This document shows, one piece after another, positions 9,648 through 17,481 of a stretch of DNA of 64,000 bases (position 1 is the stretch's first letter; every line of letters starts with the position of its first letter). Source of the DNA: Lentibacter algarum (GTDB lineage Bacteria; Pseudomonadota; Alphaproteobacteria; Rhodobacterales; Rhodobacteraceae); assembly GCF_040580765.1 (NCBI RefSeq), contig NZ_CP158687.1, positions 3,162,001 to 3,226,000 of the forward strand. Reading direction: 5' to 3'. A model generated the notes under the pieces. It saw only the letters and a list, made by a program, of their open reading frames with translations. It made no database searches and was not told where the DNA came from. A program made the position numbers and the translations under genes.

Positions 9648-10608
9648 TCTGCTTGAGATCATCCAGAAGCGCATTTGACATGGCTTCAGCATGATCAAGC
9701 CGCGCTTGGGGCATGTTTGGGTGCTCGACTTTGATTAGGGCTTCAAAGCAGATGAAGTAGGGCAAGAAGCCGTTTTCTTCTTGGTCGGAAAACTCAAAGC
9801 GCTTTGTGAAGGCTTCAAAGGCGGCGGCGTCGACACCGAAGCGGCGTGAGCCTGAGGGAAGCATGCCGCGGCGGGCCATATGAACGAGCGCACGGGCGAT
9901 GTCTTTGTAGAGTGGGGCGTGATTGGTTGCGCCAAGATCAATCGCGGTGACGGTCTGGCCATCCCAGAAGAGATTGTTGAGATGAAAGTCGCCATGGGCG
10001 AGCGCCACGCGCCATTCGGGAAAGTCGATCTGGCGGTACAGTTTTTTCATTTTTTGAAACACGCGGGATTCGACGTTGCGCAGGCTGTCGTGCGGCTGTT
10101 TTTCGGCGGCTTTCTCGGCCCAGCTGCGCCACGGGCGTCGATTGGGGGCGCGCCACTCTTCGGTTGGCGCAGTAAATTTGCGCAGCCAGTCGGCGGAGCG
10201 CGCTATGGGGGCGGAGCGTTCCTCCGACGGTAGACGCCAGAGCGCTGTCAGCAGGCCTTCGCCTTTGGCCAGCGCCGTAATGGTTAGGCCAGCTTCGGGA
10301 GCGTGAAAGAGAGGCTCCTGAACGGTGAGCGGAGCCGTATTCATATAAGCCCAGGCGCGGGCGAGTTCATCCCATTCTTTTGTGGTTGTCGCTTGCGCCT
10401 CGGCGGAGAGCGTAAGGCGGAACACAGCGTCTTGGCCCTGAAAGCTGCCTTGAAACACGGCGTGACGGCTTGGTACGAGGTGAAGCGCAGGGCCGATGCT
10501 GTAGACGCGGCCTTGAAGGGCCGTGGATGCGACATGAGTGAGCCTGTCCAAAGCGGCGCGGGCCTCTTCGGGGAAAAGCTCAATGTTACTCGTCTCAACC
10601 ACTGTCAT
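9640..10608 (-). CDS. aminoglycoside-phosphotransferase-family small-molecule kinase
   Basis: 322-aa protein with the kinase-like fold of the APH/choline kinase family. The catalytic loop is seen as ALAHGDFHLNNLFWD (HxDxxxxN type), followed by the metal-binding segment VTAIDLGATNHAPLYKDIARAL. The substrate cannot be read from sequence; no resistance role should be assumed. The ATG at 10608 (MTVVETSN) is preferred over 10836 because the earlier start would run through the promoter region and 5' end of xseB. No clear ribosome site precedes it, so the exact start is unsure. Confidence 0.7.
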   Translation of the reverse strand: MTVVETSNIELFPEEARAALDRLTHVASTALQGRVYSIGPALHLVPSRHAVFQGSFQGQDAVFRLTLSAEAQATTTKEWDELARAWAYMNTAPLTVQEPLFHAPEAGLTITALAKGEGLLTALWRLPSEERSAPIARSADWLRKFTAPTEEWRAPNRRPWRSWAEKAAEKQPHDSLRNVESRVFQKMKKLYRQIDFPEWRVALAHGDFHLNNLFWDGQTVTAIDLGATNHAPLYKDIARALVHMARRGMLPSGSRRFGVDAAAFEAFTKRFEFSDQEENGFLPYFICFEALIKVEHPNMPQARLDHAEAMSNALLDDLKQIT

Positions 10609-10692
10609 AGGGAGAGCATATGCGCGGGCGGTTGTGAATTGAACCCTAAACGAAGCGCCTGTATGGTCGGGAAAATTGAGCTGGAGAGACGC

Positions 10693-10935
10693 ATGAGCGA
10701 GACACCTGTTACCGAGATGAGCTTTGAGGCGGCGATGGCCGAACTTGAGAAAGTTGTGGGCCAGCTTGAGCGGGGTGATGTGCCACTGGATGACTCTATC
10801 AAGCTTTATGAGCGCGGCGCGCTTTTGAAGAAGCATTGCGAAGGTAAGCTGAAGGACGCAGAAGAAAAAGTCGCCGCGATTACGCTGGATGGCGAAGGCA
10901 ATCCGACAGGGACGAAGCCGCTTGACGTTGATTGA
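10693..10935 (+). CDS. xseB: exodeoxyribonuclease VII small subunit
   Basis: 80-aa helical protein with the XseB pattern SFEAAMAELEKVVGQLERGDVPLDDSIKLYE-type heptads. It binds the large subunit XseA to form the single-strand-specific exonuclease. A GGAGAG ribosome site lies 5 nt before the ATG. It is the first gene of the xseB-ispA-dxs operon, whose order is conserved in many proteobacteria. XseA is not in the window. Confidence 0.92.
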   Translation: MSETPVTEMSFEAAMAELEKVVGQLERGDVPLDDSIKLYERGALLKKHCEGKLKDAEEKVAAITLDGEGNPTGTKPLDVD

Positions 10936-11809
10936 ACCACTGGGCTTTGAGGCGGCGTTGACGCGGGCGCAGAGCCTGATGCAGCAAGCGCCTGAAGCGT
11001 TTTTTGAAGAGGCCCGTTCGCGGCCTGAGGCCGAGCTGCTCGAAGCGATGCGCTATGCGCTGGAGGGCGGGAAGGCCCTGCGGGCTTTTCTTGTGATCGA
11101 ATCGGCGCGGCTGCACGGGCAGGGGCTTGAAGCTGCGACACGTGCGGGGCTGGCTGTGGAGTGTATCCATGCCTATTCGCTGATCCATGATGATCTGCCG
11201 TGCATGGACGACGATGACCTGCGCCGTGGTAAGCCCACGGTGCACAAGAAATGGAACGAGCACACTGCCGTTTTGGCGGGGGACGCTTTGCAAGCCAAGG
11301 GCTTTGAGCTGCTCGCGAGCGAGGATATGCCCAATGCGCTCCCGCTGTTGCGGGGGCTGGCTGAGGCGAGTGGTCATGGCGGGATGGTTGGCGGCCAGAT
11401 GATGGATATTGCGGCGGAAACCAGTGAGATGCCGCTGACTCTGGCCGAGATCAAGGCTGTTCAGAACGGCAAGACAGGCGCGCTGATCCGTTGGTCAGCG
11501 ACGGCTGGCGCTGTGATGGCGGGCGCTGATTGTGCTGGATTAGAGACCTATGGCGACAGGCTTGGGCTTGCCTTCCAGATTGCTGATGACATTCTTGATG
11601 TAGAAGGTGATGCGCAAGAAACGGGCAAGGCCGTGGGCAAGGATGAAGAGGCTGGCAAGGCGACATTTGTCTCGCTTCTGGGGCTTGATGCGGCAAAACG
11701 CCAAGCGGCAAGCCTTGTGGAAGAGGCCTGTGAGGCCTTATCTGTTTATAAAGACAATGCTGATTGCTTGCGAGAGGCTGCGCGCTTCGTTATCTCGCGG
11801 CGCAAATGA
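10922..11809 (+). CDS. ispA: farnesyl/geranyl diphosphate synthase
   Basis: Trans-isoprenyl diphosphate synthase, 295 aa. The first Asp-rich motif is [14 protein letters not shown] and the second is [11 protein letters not shown], both needed for Mg-diphosphate binding. It condenses IPP with DMAPP/GPP for quinone, undecaprenyl and hopanoid side chains. A TTG start at 10922 with AGGGAC upstream, overlapping xseB by 14 nt, is proposed; an ATG at 10889 without a ribosome site is the alternative and would add 11 residues. It lies 22 nt before dxs, which supplies its precursors. Confidence 0.9.
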   Translation: MTLIEPLGFEAALTRAQSLMQQAPEAFFEEARSRPEAELLEAMRYALEGGKALRAFLVIESARLHGQGLEAATRAGLAVECIHAYSLIHDDLPCMDDDDLRRGKPTVHKKWNEHTAVLAGDALQAKGFELLASEDMPNALPLLRGLAEASGHGGMVGGQMMDIAAETSEMPLTLAEIKAVQNGKTGALIRWSATAGAVMAGADCAGLETYGDRLGLAFQIADDILDVEGDAQETGKAVGKDEEAGKATFVSLLGLDAAKRQAASLVEEACEALSVYKDNADCLREAARFVISRRK

Positions 11810-11831
11810 GTGTTCCCTTGAAAGGGTGATT

Positions 11832-13760
11832 ATGACCGACCGCCCCAAGACCCCGCTGCTAGATAAAGTGGCCAGCCCCGCTGATATGAAGCGGCTGAGC
11901 GATGGCGAACTCGTTACGCTGGCTGGAGAGCTGCGCGCCGAGACGATTTCGGCGGTGAGTGAAACGGGCGGACATTTGGGCGCCGGTTTGGGTGTGATTG
12001 AACTGACCGTGGCGCTGCATGCTGTTTTTGATGCGCCCAAAGACAAGATTATCTGGGATGTTTCGCATCAGTCTTACCCTCACAAGATCCTAACAGGGCG
12101 GCGGGACCGTATCCGCACTTTGCGCAAGCGTGGCGGCCTGAGCGGATTTACCAAGCGTTCTGAGAGCCCATATGATTGCTTCGGGGCGGCACATAGCTCC
12201 ACTTCGATCAGCGCTGCGCTGGGCTTTGCTGTGGCGCGCGACTTGGGCGGAAACTGCCCCGAAGGACTGGGCGATGCGATTGCCGTTATCGGCGATGGCG
12301 CGATGAGCGCGGGCATGGCTTTTGAGGCGATGAACAACGCTGGGCATTTGGGCAAGCGGCTGATTGTGATCCTGAATGACAACGAGATGAGTATTGCGCC
12401 GCCTGTGGGCGCGCTTTCGAGTTATCTGAGCCGTTTGTATGCCGAGGAGCCTTTTCAGGAACTCAAGGCTGCGGCCAAGGGCGCGGTCAGTCTGATGCCA
12501 CCGTTCTTTCAAGAGGGGGCGAAGCGGGCCAAGGAAATGCTCAAGGGTATGACCGTGGGCGGCACGCTTTTTGAAGAGCTGGGCTTTAGCTATATCGGGC
12601 CGATTGATGGCCATGACATGGACCAGCTGCTGCCGCTTCTGCGCACTGTGAAGGCGCGCGCAACGGGGCCTATCCTTATTCATGCGATCACCAAAAAGGG
12701 TAAGGGCTATGCCCCCGCCGAGGCGCGCGACGACAAGGGCCACGCGACGGCGAAGTTTGATGTGATCACTGGGAAGCAAGTGAAAACGCCGAGCAATGCA
12801 CCGAGCTATACGGCTGTGTTTGGTGATGAGCTGGTTGCGCTTGCGGCAGAAGACGACAAGATCTGCGCTGTCACGGCGGCGATGCCGAGCGGCACTGGGC
12901 TTGACTTGATGGCCGAACGTTACCCCAGCCGCTGCTTTGATGTGAGCATTGCAGAGCAGCATGGTGTCACTTTTTGCGCGGCTTTGGCGGCGGGCGGGAT
13001 GAAGCCGTTTTGCACGATGTATTCGACGTTCCTTCAGCGCGGGTACGACCAGATTGTGCATGATGTGGCGTTGCAGAACCTGCCTGTACGCTTTGCGATT
13101 GACCGTGCAGGGCTTGTTGGCGCCGATGGGGCGACGCATGCGGGGAGCTATGACATCGCGTATCTCGCGAACCTGCCCAATATGGTTGTGATGGCGGCGT
13201 CTGACGAGGCGGAGCTGAAGCATATGGTCGTTACGGCAGCGAGCTATGATGCGGGGCCTATTGCCTTCAGGTATCCGCGCGGCGAGGGCGTTGGCGTAGA
13301 GCTGCCGGCGCGCGGCGTTGCGCTTGAGATCGGTAAGGGCCGTGTTGTGCGTGAGGGCGCGCGCGTGGCGCTTTTGAGCTTTGGCACGCGGCTGGCCGAG
13401 GCCGAGAAAGCCGCCGAACAGCTGGCCGCGAAGGGGATTACTCCGACTGTCGCAGACGCGCGGTTTGCGAAGCCTTTGGATAAAGAGATGATCTTGCGGC
13501 TGGCACGTGAACATGAAGTTCTGATCACGCTGGAAGAGGGCGCTGTGGGCGGGTTTGGCTCGCATGTGGCGCAGCTTCTGGCCGAGGAAGGCGCTTTTGA
13601 CGCGGGGCTCAAGTTCCGCTCTATGGTCTTGCCTGACTGGTTTATTGACCAAGGATCGCCTTCAGAAATGTATGCCGAGGCAGGGCTAGAGGCCGCGGAC
13701 ATCGTCACGAAAGTGCTCGATGTGCTTGGGGTTGCTCAGGTGAAGGGGCAGCGGGCTTAG
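11832..13760 (+). CDS. dxs: 1-deoxy-D-xylulose-5-phosphate synthase
   Basis: First enzyme of the MEP isoprenoid pathway, joining pyruvate and glyceraldehyde 3-phosphate with thiamine diphosphate. Visible: the ThDP/Mg motif [15 protein letters not shown] near residue 155, [11 protein letters not shown], and the C-terminal transketolase domain with [15 protein letters not shown]. The 642-aa length is normal. The ATG at 11832 is preceded by GAAAGGG; a longer frame opening inside ispA is not plausible. Third gene of the xseB-ispA-dxs operon. Confidence 0.95.
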   Translation: MTDRPKTPLLDKVASPADMKRLSDGELVTLAGELRAETISAVSETGGHLGAGLGVIELTVALHAVFDAPKDKIIWDVSHQSYPHKILTGRRDRIRTLRKRGGLSGFTKRSESPYDCFGAAHSSTSISAALGFAVARDLGGNCPEGLGDAIAVIGDGAMSAGMAFEAMNNAGHLGKRLIVILNDNEMSIAPPVGALSSYLSRLYAEEPFQELKAAAKGAVSLMPPFFQEGAKRAKEMLKGMTVGGTLFEELGFSYIGPIDGHDMDQLLPLLRTVKARATGPILIHAITKKGKGYAPAEARDDKGHATAKFDVITGKQVKTPSNAPSYTAVFGDELVALAAEDDKICAVTAAMPSGTGLDLMAERYPSRCFDVSIAEQHGVTFCAALAAGGMKPFCTMYSTFLQRGYDQIVHDVALQNLPVRFAIDRAGLVGADGATHAGSYDIAYLANLPNMVVMAASDEAELKHMVVTAASYDAGPIAFRYPRGEGVGVELPARGVALEIGKGRVVREGARVALLSFGTRLAEAEKAAEQLAAKGITPTVADARFAKPLDKEMILRLAREHEVLITLEEGAVGGFGSHVAQLLAEEGAFDAGLKFRSMVLPDWFIDQGSPSEMYAEAGLEAADIVTKVLDVLGVAQVKGQRA

Positions 13761-13782
13761 ACTAAAACAGAGTGTAGTGTGT

Positions 13783-14715
13783 ATGACGATTCCTAATTAT
13801 CAAGTTTTGATGTTACCTGTCCTGAAGCTCATTGCCACAGGGCATGAAACAATCCCAAGCTGCCTCGAGCCGCTGCGAAGCGAGTTTGCGATTTCAGAAA
13901 ACGAGTTTGAAGAGCTGTTGCCGAGTGGCAAACAAACCGTCTTGGCAAACCGCGCGCATTGGGCGCGAAACTATATGTCGCAAGCTGGATTGGTTGAGCC
14001 GATCAAGCGGGGGCATTACCGGCTCACCCAAGAGGGGGAAGCGTTGCTAGCGAACCCGCCTCAAGGGCTGAACGCTGATTACTTAAAACGATATGACCGG
14101 TTTCTTGAGTTTTTGCAGCGGTCTTCGACGACACAAAACGACAATTCAAACGACGCTAAAAATGCTGACAGCAAGAGTGAAGCGTCGACGCCAGAAGACT
14201 TAATGGCGAAGAGCCACCGTGAAATTGAAGCGCTGTTGAGGAACGATTTGCTGGAGGCGGTGCTCTCTGTTTCTCCTGCGCGATTTGAACAGCTGATTGT
14301 CGATCTGCTGGTAGCTATGGGCTACGGCGGTGGGGACTCTTCCATGGGAAAGAGTATCGGTAAATCGGGAGATGGCGGGATTGACGGGGTGATCAATGAA
14401 GACGCTCTGGGGCTTGATGCCGTTTATGTTCAGGCCAAGCGCTATGATCCTTCAAACAAGGTTGGTCGGCCTGATATCCAGAAGTTTGTCGGCTCTCTCA
14501 CAGGCGAAAGCGCAACGAAGGGCGTGTTTGTTACGACCTCGGCGTTTTCTCGCGAAGCGCAGGATTATATCAGCCGTGTTCAACAACGGATTGTTTTGAT
14601 CGACGGTGAAATGCTGGCCAGACTGATGATCCAGCACGGTGTCGGCGTGAGGGCGCGGGCGCAATATGTCATCCGCTCGATAGATGAAGACTATTTCCCA
14701 GAAAGAGAAACCTAA
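13783..14715 (+). CDS. mrr: Mrr-type restriction endonuclease
   Basis: 310-aa protein in two parts. The N-terminal winged-helix Mrr_N domain (about residues 5-95) is for DNA recognition; the C-terminal PD-(D/E)XK-type nuclease has GDGGIDGVI near 200 and the Q-x-K catalytic strand VYVQAKRYD, followed by KGVFVTTSAFSREA. Family members cut modified (methylated) DNA and need no partner methylase; none is present here. A low-complexity Asn/Asp/Ser-rich linker joins the domains. The gene sits alone between dxs and the sodium channel and overlaps the latter's end by 4 nt. GTG at 13777 is an alternative start. Confidence 0.88.
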   Translation: MTIPNYQVLMLPVLKLIATGHETIPSCLEPLRSEFAISENEFEELLPSGKQTVLANRAHWARNYMSQAGLVEPIKRGHYRLTQEGEALLANPPQGLNADYLKRYDRFLEFLQRSSTTQNDNSNDAKNADSKSEASTPEDLMAKSHREIEALLRNDLLEAVLSVSPARFEQLIVDLLVAMGYGGGDSSMGKSIGKSGDGGIDGVINEDALGLDAVYVQAKRYDPSNKVGRPDIQKFVGSLTGESATKGVFVTTSAFSREAQDYISRVQQRIVLIDGEMLARLMIQHGVGVRARAQYVIRSIDEDYFPERET

Positions 14716-15500
14716 CCTTTCCGCTCGCCGCCCAAAGCATCCAGCTTTTTATCAATCGCATCGAGGCGTGCTTTGACGTCGTCGCGGTAGGCGTCGGTGT
14801 TGGCGATGTCTTCGGTGTGGTGGGCGTCTTGCATGGAGTTGACCACGAGGCCGACGAGCAAGTTGACCACTGCGAAAGTTGTCACGAGGATGAATGGCAG
14901 GAAGAAGGCCCATGCGTAGGGGTAGATTTCCATCACGGGGCGTACGATCCCCATGGACCAGCTTTCGAGCGTCATGATCTGAAAGAGTGTGTAAGCGGAT
15001 GCCCCGAGCGAGCCGAACCACTGCGGGAAGGCATCGGCGAAGAGTTTTGTGGCGATGACGGCGCCGATGTAGAAGATCAGGCCCATCAGCATGAAGACCG
15101 AGCCCATCCCGGGCATTGCCGTGATGAGGCCTTCGACCACGCGGCGTAGAGACGGGGCGACCGAGATCACACGGAGCACCCGCAGGATGCGCAGGGCGCG
15201 CATTGCGGAGAAGCCTTGGCCCGCAGGGATAAGCGAAATGGCGATGATCACAAAGTCGAATATGTTCCAACCCGAGCGGAAAAAGCGGGGGCCGTGGGCG
15301 ACGAGCTTGGCGAGCAGTTCGACCACGAAGATGGTCAGGCAGAGCGTATCAAGCGTTTTGATCAGCCCGCTATAGTTTGCCATGGCGCTTTGGGATGTCT
15401 CCAAGCCGAGGATGATCGCGTTAAAGATGATTACGGCTGTAATGATCGTTGCGGTTCTTGGGTGATCGACGAGTTTGGCGAGCGTTGCGCGCAGGGACAT
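14712..15500 (-). CDS. bacterial voltage-gated sodium channel (BacNav)
   Basis: 262-aa six-transmembrane single-domain channel subunit that would assemble as a tetramer. S1-S3 lie in residues 15-100. The S4 voltage sensor has regularly spaced arginines in RALRILRVLRVIS near 105-120. The pore loop carries the selectivity filter TLESWSM near residues 175-181, matching that of known marine channels such as NavMs. S6 (FILVTTFAVVNLLVGLVVNSM) is followed by an acidic neck and a short C-terminal coiled coil. It contributes Na+ influx, with likely links to motility or pH/ion balance. It stands alone. Confidence 0.92.
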   Translation of the reverse strand: MSLRATLAKLVDHPRTATIITAVIIFNAIILGLETSQSAMANYSGLIKTLDTLCLTIFVVELLAKLVAHGPRFFRSGWNIFDFVIIAISLIPAGQGFSAMRALRILRVLRVISVAPSLRRVVEGLITAMPGMGSVFMLMGLIFYIGAVIATKLFADAFPQWFGSLGASAYTLFQIMTLESWSMGIVRPVMEIYPYAWAFFLPFILVTTFAVVNLLVGLVVNSMQDAHHTEDIANTDAYRDDVKARLDAIDKKLDALGGERKG

Positions 15501-15558
15501 ATGGGCCTCGAAAGCTAGGGTTTAGAGTTAGGTAGGGGCTGGGGCGCGAAAGGCAAGT

Positions 15559-16416
15559 TTATTTGCGCGTTTCGGCCGCGAGGACAGCCTGAAGGCCAGA
15601 CTTATAGTCGGGGTAATGGAGTGTCACGCCGAGGTCATTCTTGATGCGTTCATTTGCGACGCGTTTGCTTTCGCCATAAAAGCTGCGCGCCATGGGGGAA
15701 AGTTCGGCGTCTTCAAAGCGCACCTCTGGCGGCGGGGCCATACCAAGAAGCTCAGCGGCATAGGCGAGGACGTCTTGCGGAGGCGCTGGCATATCATCGC
15801 AGACATTATAGGCCGCGCCCGCGTTCGGGCTTTTGATCGATGCGAGAAGCACTTGGGCGATATCGTCCACATGGGTGCGTGAGAAGACTTGGCCTTCCTT
15901 GATGATCCGTCTGGCTGTGCCATTGCGGATTTTTTCAAATGGGCCGCGATGGGGACCATATATTCCTGCGAGGCGGAAGATGTGGAGCGGCAGACCTGTC
16001 CCGCGCCACTGGTTTTCGGCTTCGACGCGCATCAGGCCACGCCGGCTGCTTGGCGTGAGCGGGGTCTCTTCTGTGACCCAGCCTCCTGCGTGGTCGCCAT
16101 ATACGCCAGTTGTTGAGAGATAGCCGACCCATTCTAGATTGGGCGCATATTGGCGTAGTTTAGAACCGTATTTCGCTAAGAAGGGGTCGCCGTTCTCAGA
16201 GGGTGAAACGGAGATCAGCAGGTGTGTTGCCTCGGACAACGCGTCCGTCAGATCGCCTTCGGGGAAGATCAACGGGATAACGCCAAGGGACTGTATCGCG
16301 GCGAATTTCTCGGGCGAGCGGGTTGTCCCGAAGAGCTTCCAGCCCTTGGGGGAAAGGCGTCCAGCGAGGGCGTTGGCCGAGTAGCCTTGGCCTATGGTGA
16401 GGAGTGTTTTTGTCAT
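15559..16416 (-). CDS. NAD(P)-dependent epimerase/dehydratase-like SDR
   Basis: 285-aa extended-SDR-like protein of the YeeZ type. The N-terminal dinucleotide motif is seen as TIGQGYSANAL and the catalytic-like region as GYLSTTGVYGDHAGGWVTEE. The substrate is unknown. The ATG at 16416 (MTKTLLTIGQ) overlaps the stop of rarD by ATGG/TGA-type coupling; the longer frame upstream would be buried in rarD. Confidence 0.8.
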   Translation of the reverse strand: MTKTLLTIGQGYSANALAGRLSPKGWKLFGTTRSPEKFAAIQSLGVIPLIFPEGDLTDALSEATHLLISVSPSENGDPFLAKYGSKLRQYAPNLEWVGYLSTTGVYGDHAGGWVTEETPLTPSSRRGLMRVEAENQWRGTGLPLHIFRLAGIYGPHRGPFEKIRNGTARRIIKEGQVFSRTHVDDIAQVLLASIKSPNAGAAYNVCDDMPAPPQDVLAYAAELLGMAPPPEVRFEDAELSPMARSFYGESKRVANERIKNDLGVTLHYPDYKSGLQAVLAAETRK

Positions 16417-17324
16417 GGCGTTGCCGCTGTTTTGCCCGCGAGTTTGCGTGCGGCGCGCATGTTGCGGAAGATGGCGATGGAATAGAGCACAAGCGCCATC
16501 CAGATCATTGGGAAGGCAATCATCCGCGCGCCGCCGAAGGGCTCTTTGAATACAAAGACGCCGATGAGGAAGATCATCGTGGGAGCGATGTATTGCAAAA
16601 TTGCTATTGTGCTGAGGCGCAAGAGCTTGGCGCCGTTGGCGTAGATGAGAAGCGGCACGGCGGTGACCACGCCGCAGCCGAGGAGAAGCCATGTATCATA
16701 GGCGCTGCCGAGGAAGTTTCCTGTTGGGCCAAGCCAGATAAGATAGGCTATCGCAGGCGGTGTGAGGATCATTACTTCAAGCAGAAAGCCTTGATTGGGC
16801 CCGATGGGGAGCGACTTCTTCGCCAGCGCATAAAAGCCCCATGTGACGAAGAGTGCGATCGCGACCCACGGGAGCTTGCCTGCTTCAAGGGTAAGGATCA
16901 CCACGGCGGCAAAGGCGAGGGCAAGAGCGGCAAGCTGAAGTTTGTTGAGCCGCTCGCCGAGCAGGACCGCACCGAGGAAGACGGAGAAGAGCGGGTTGAT
17001 GTAGTACCCAAGTGCTGCGTCTAGGGCGTGTCCTGATGTGATTGCCCAGACGTAGAAGCCCCAGTTGATCGAGATCAGCGCGGCAGTGACGCAGCCCATA
17101 GCCAGCATTTTGGGCGTTGTGAGAGCGGTTTTGATATCGCCTGTGCGCCCAAGAATTATGAGCAGGGTTGCGGCGATGGGGAGAGACCAGATCACCCGAT
17201 GCGCGACCACTTCGGCAGGGGGAATATGGCTGAGCAATTTCATGTAGAGGGGCAGGAATCCCCAAAGCACGTAGGCTGTGAGCGCAAAGGCGAGGCCTTG
17301 GGGTGTGTCGCGGTTCTCTGGCAT
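16413..17324 (-). CDS. rarD: EamA-family permease RarD
   Basis: 303-aa inner-membrane protein with ten predicted helices in two EamA repeats. It starts with the RarD-type segment GLAFALTAYVLWGFLPLYMKLL, and the family motif AHRVIWSLP follows. It probably exports or exchanges small metabolites; the substrate is unknown. An AGGAG ribosome site lies 6 nt before the ATG. First gene of a pair with the epimerase-like gene. Confidence 0.88.
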   Translation of the reverse strand: MPENRDTPQGLAFALTAYVLWGFLPLYMKLLSHIPPAEVVAHRVIWSLPIAATLLIILGRTGDIKTALTTPKMLAMGCVTAALISINWGFYVWAITSGHALDAALGYYINPLFSVFLGAVLLGERLNKLQLAALALAFAAVVILTLEAGKLPWVAIALFVTWGFYALAKKSLPIGPNQGFLLEVMILTPPAIAYLIWLGPTGNFLGSAYDTWLLLGCGVVTAVPLLIYANGAKLLRLSTIAILQYIAPTMIFLIGVFVFKEPFGGARMIAFPMIWMALVLYSIAIFRNMRAARKLAGKTAATP

Positions 17325-17394
17325 GTGGCGCTCCTCTTCTCTGAATGACTAGGCTGTTTTGATGGGGAGGGCTAGTCCCGTGACGCAACGCTTT

Positions 17395-17481
17395 GGTTTC
17401 GAATTGTGCTTTGCACAATCCGACTGCGGCGAGGGGCTTTGCCCCTCGCGCTCCCCAGGATACTTGAAGAAAGAGGAAGAG
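17395..17481 (+). repeat. 87-nt composite 3' element, copy C
   Basis: Two hairpins followed by the dispersed motif: stem ATTGTGC/GCACAAT, then stem GCGAGGGGC/GCCCCTCGC, then CCAGGATACTTGAAGAAAGA and a purine tail that touches the stop codon of the minus-strand dehydrogenase gene at 17482. It aligns without gaps to the copy at 30128-30214, with two compensated base-pair changes in the second stem. Confidence 0.8.

Noticed and set aside
9640..10608. Antibiotic-resistance phosphotransferase
   Set aside because: Only the general APH/choline-kinase fold motifs are seen; chromosomal members mostly act on metabolites.
12090..13652. 520-codon open frame opposite dxs
   Set aside because: Arg/His-rich shadow of a certain gene; no ribosome site or motif.
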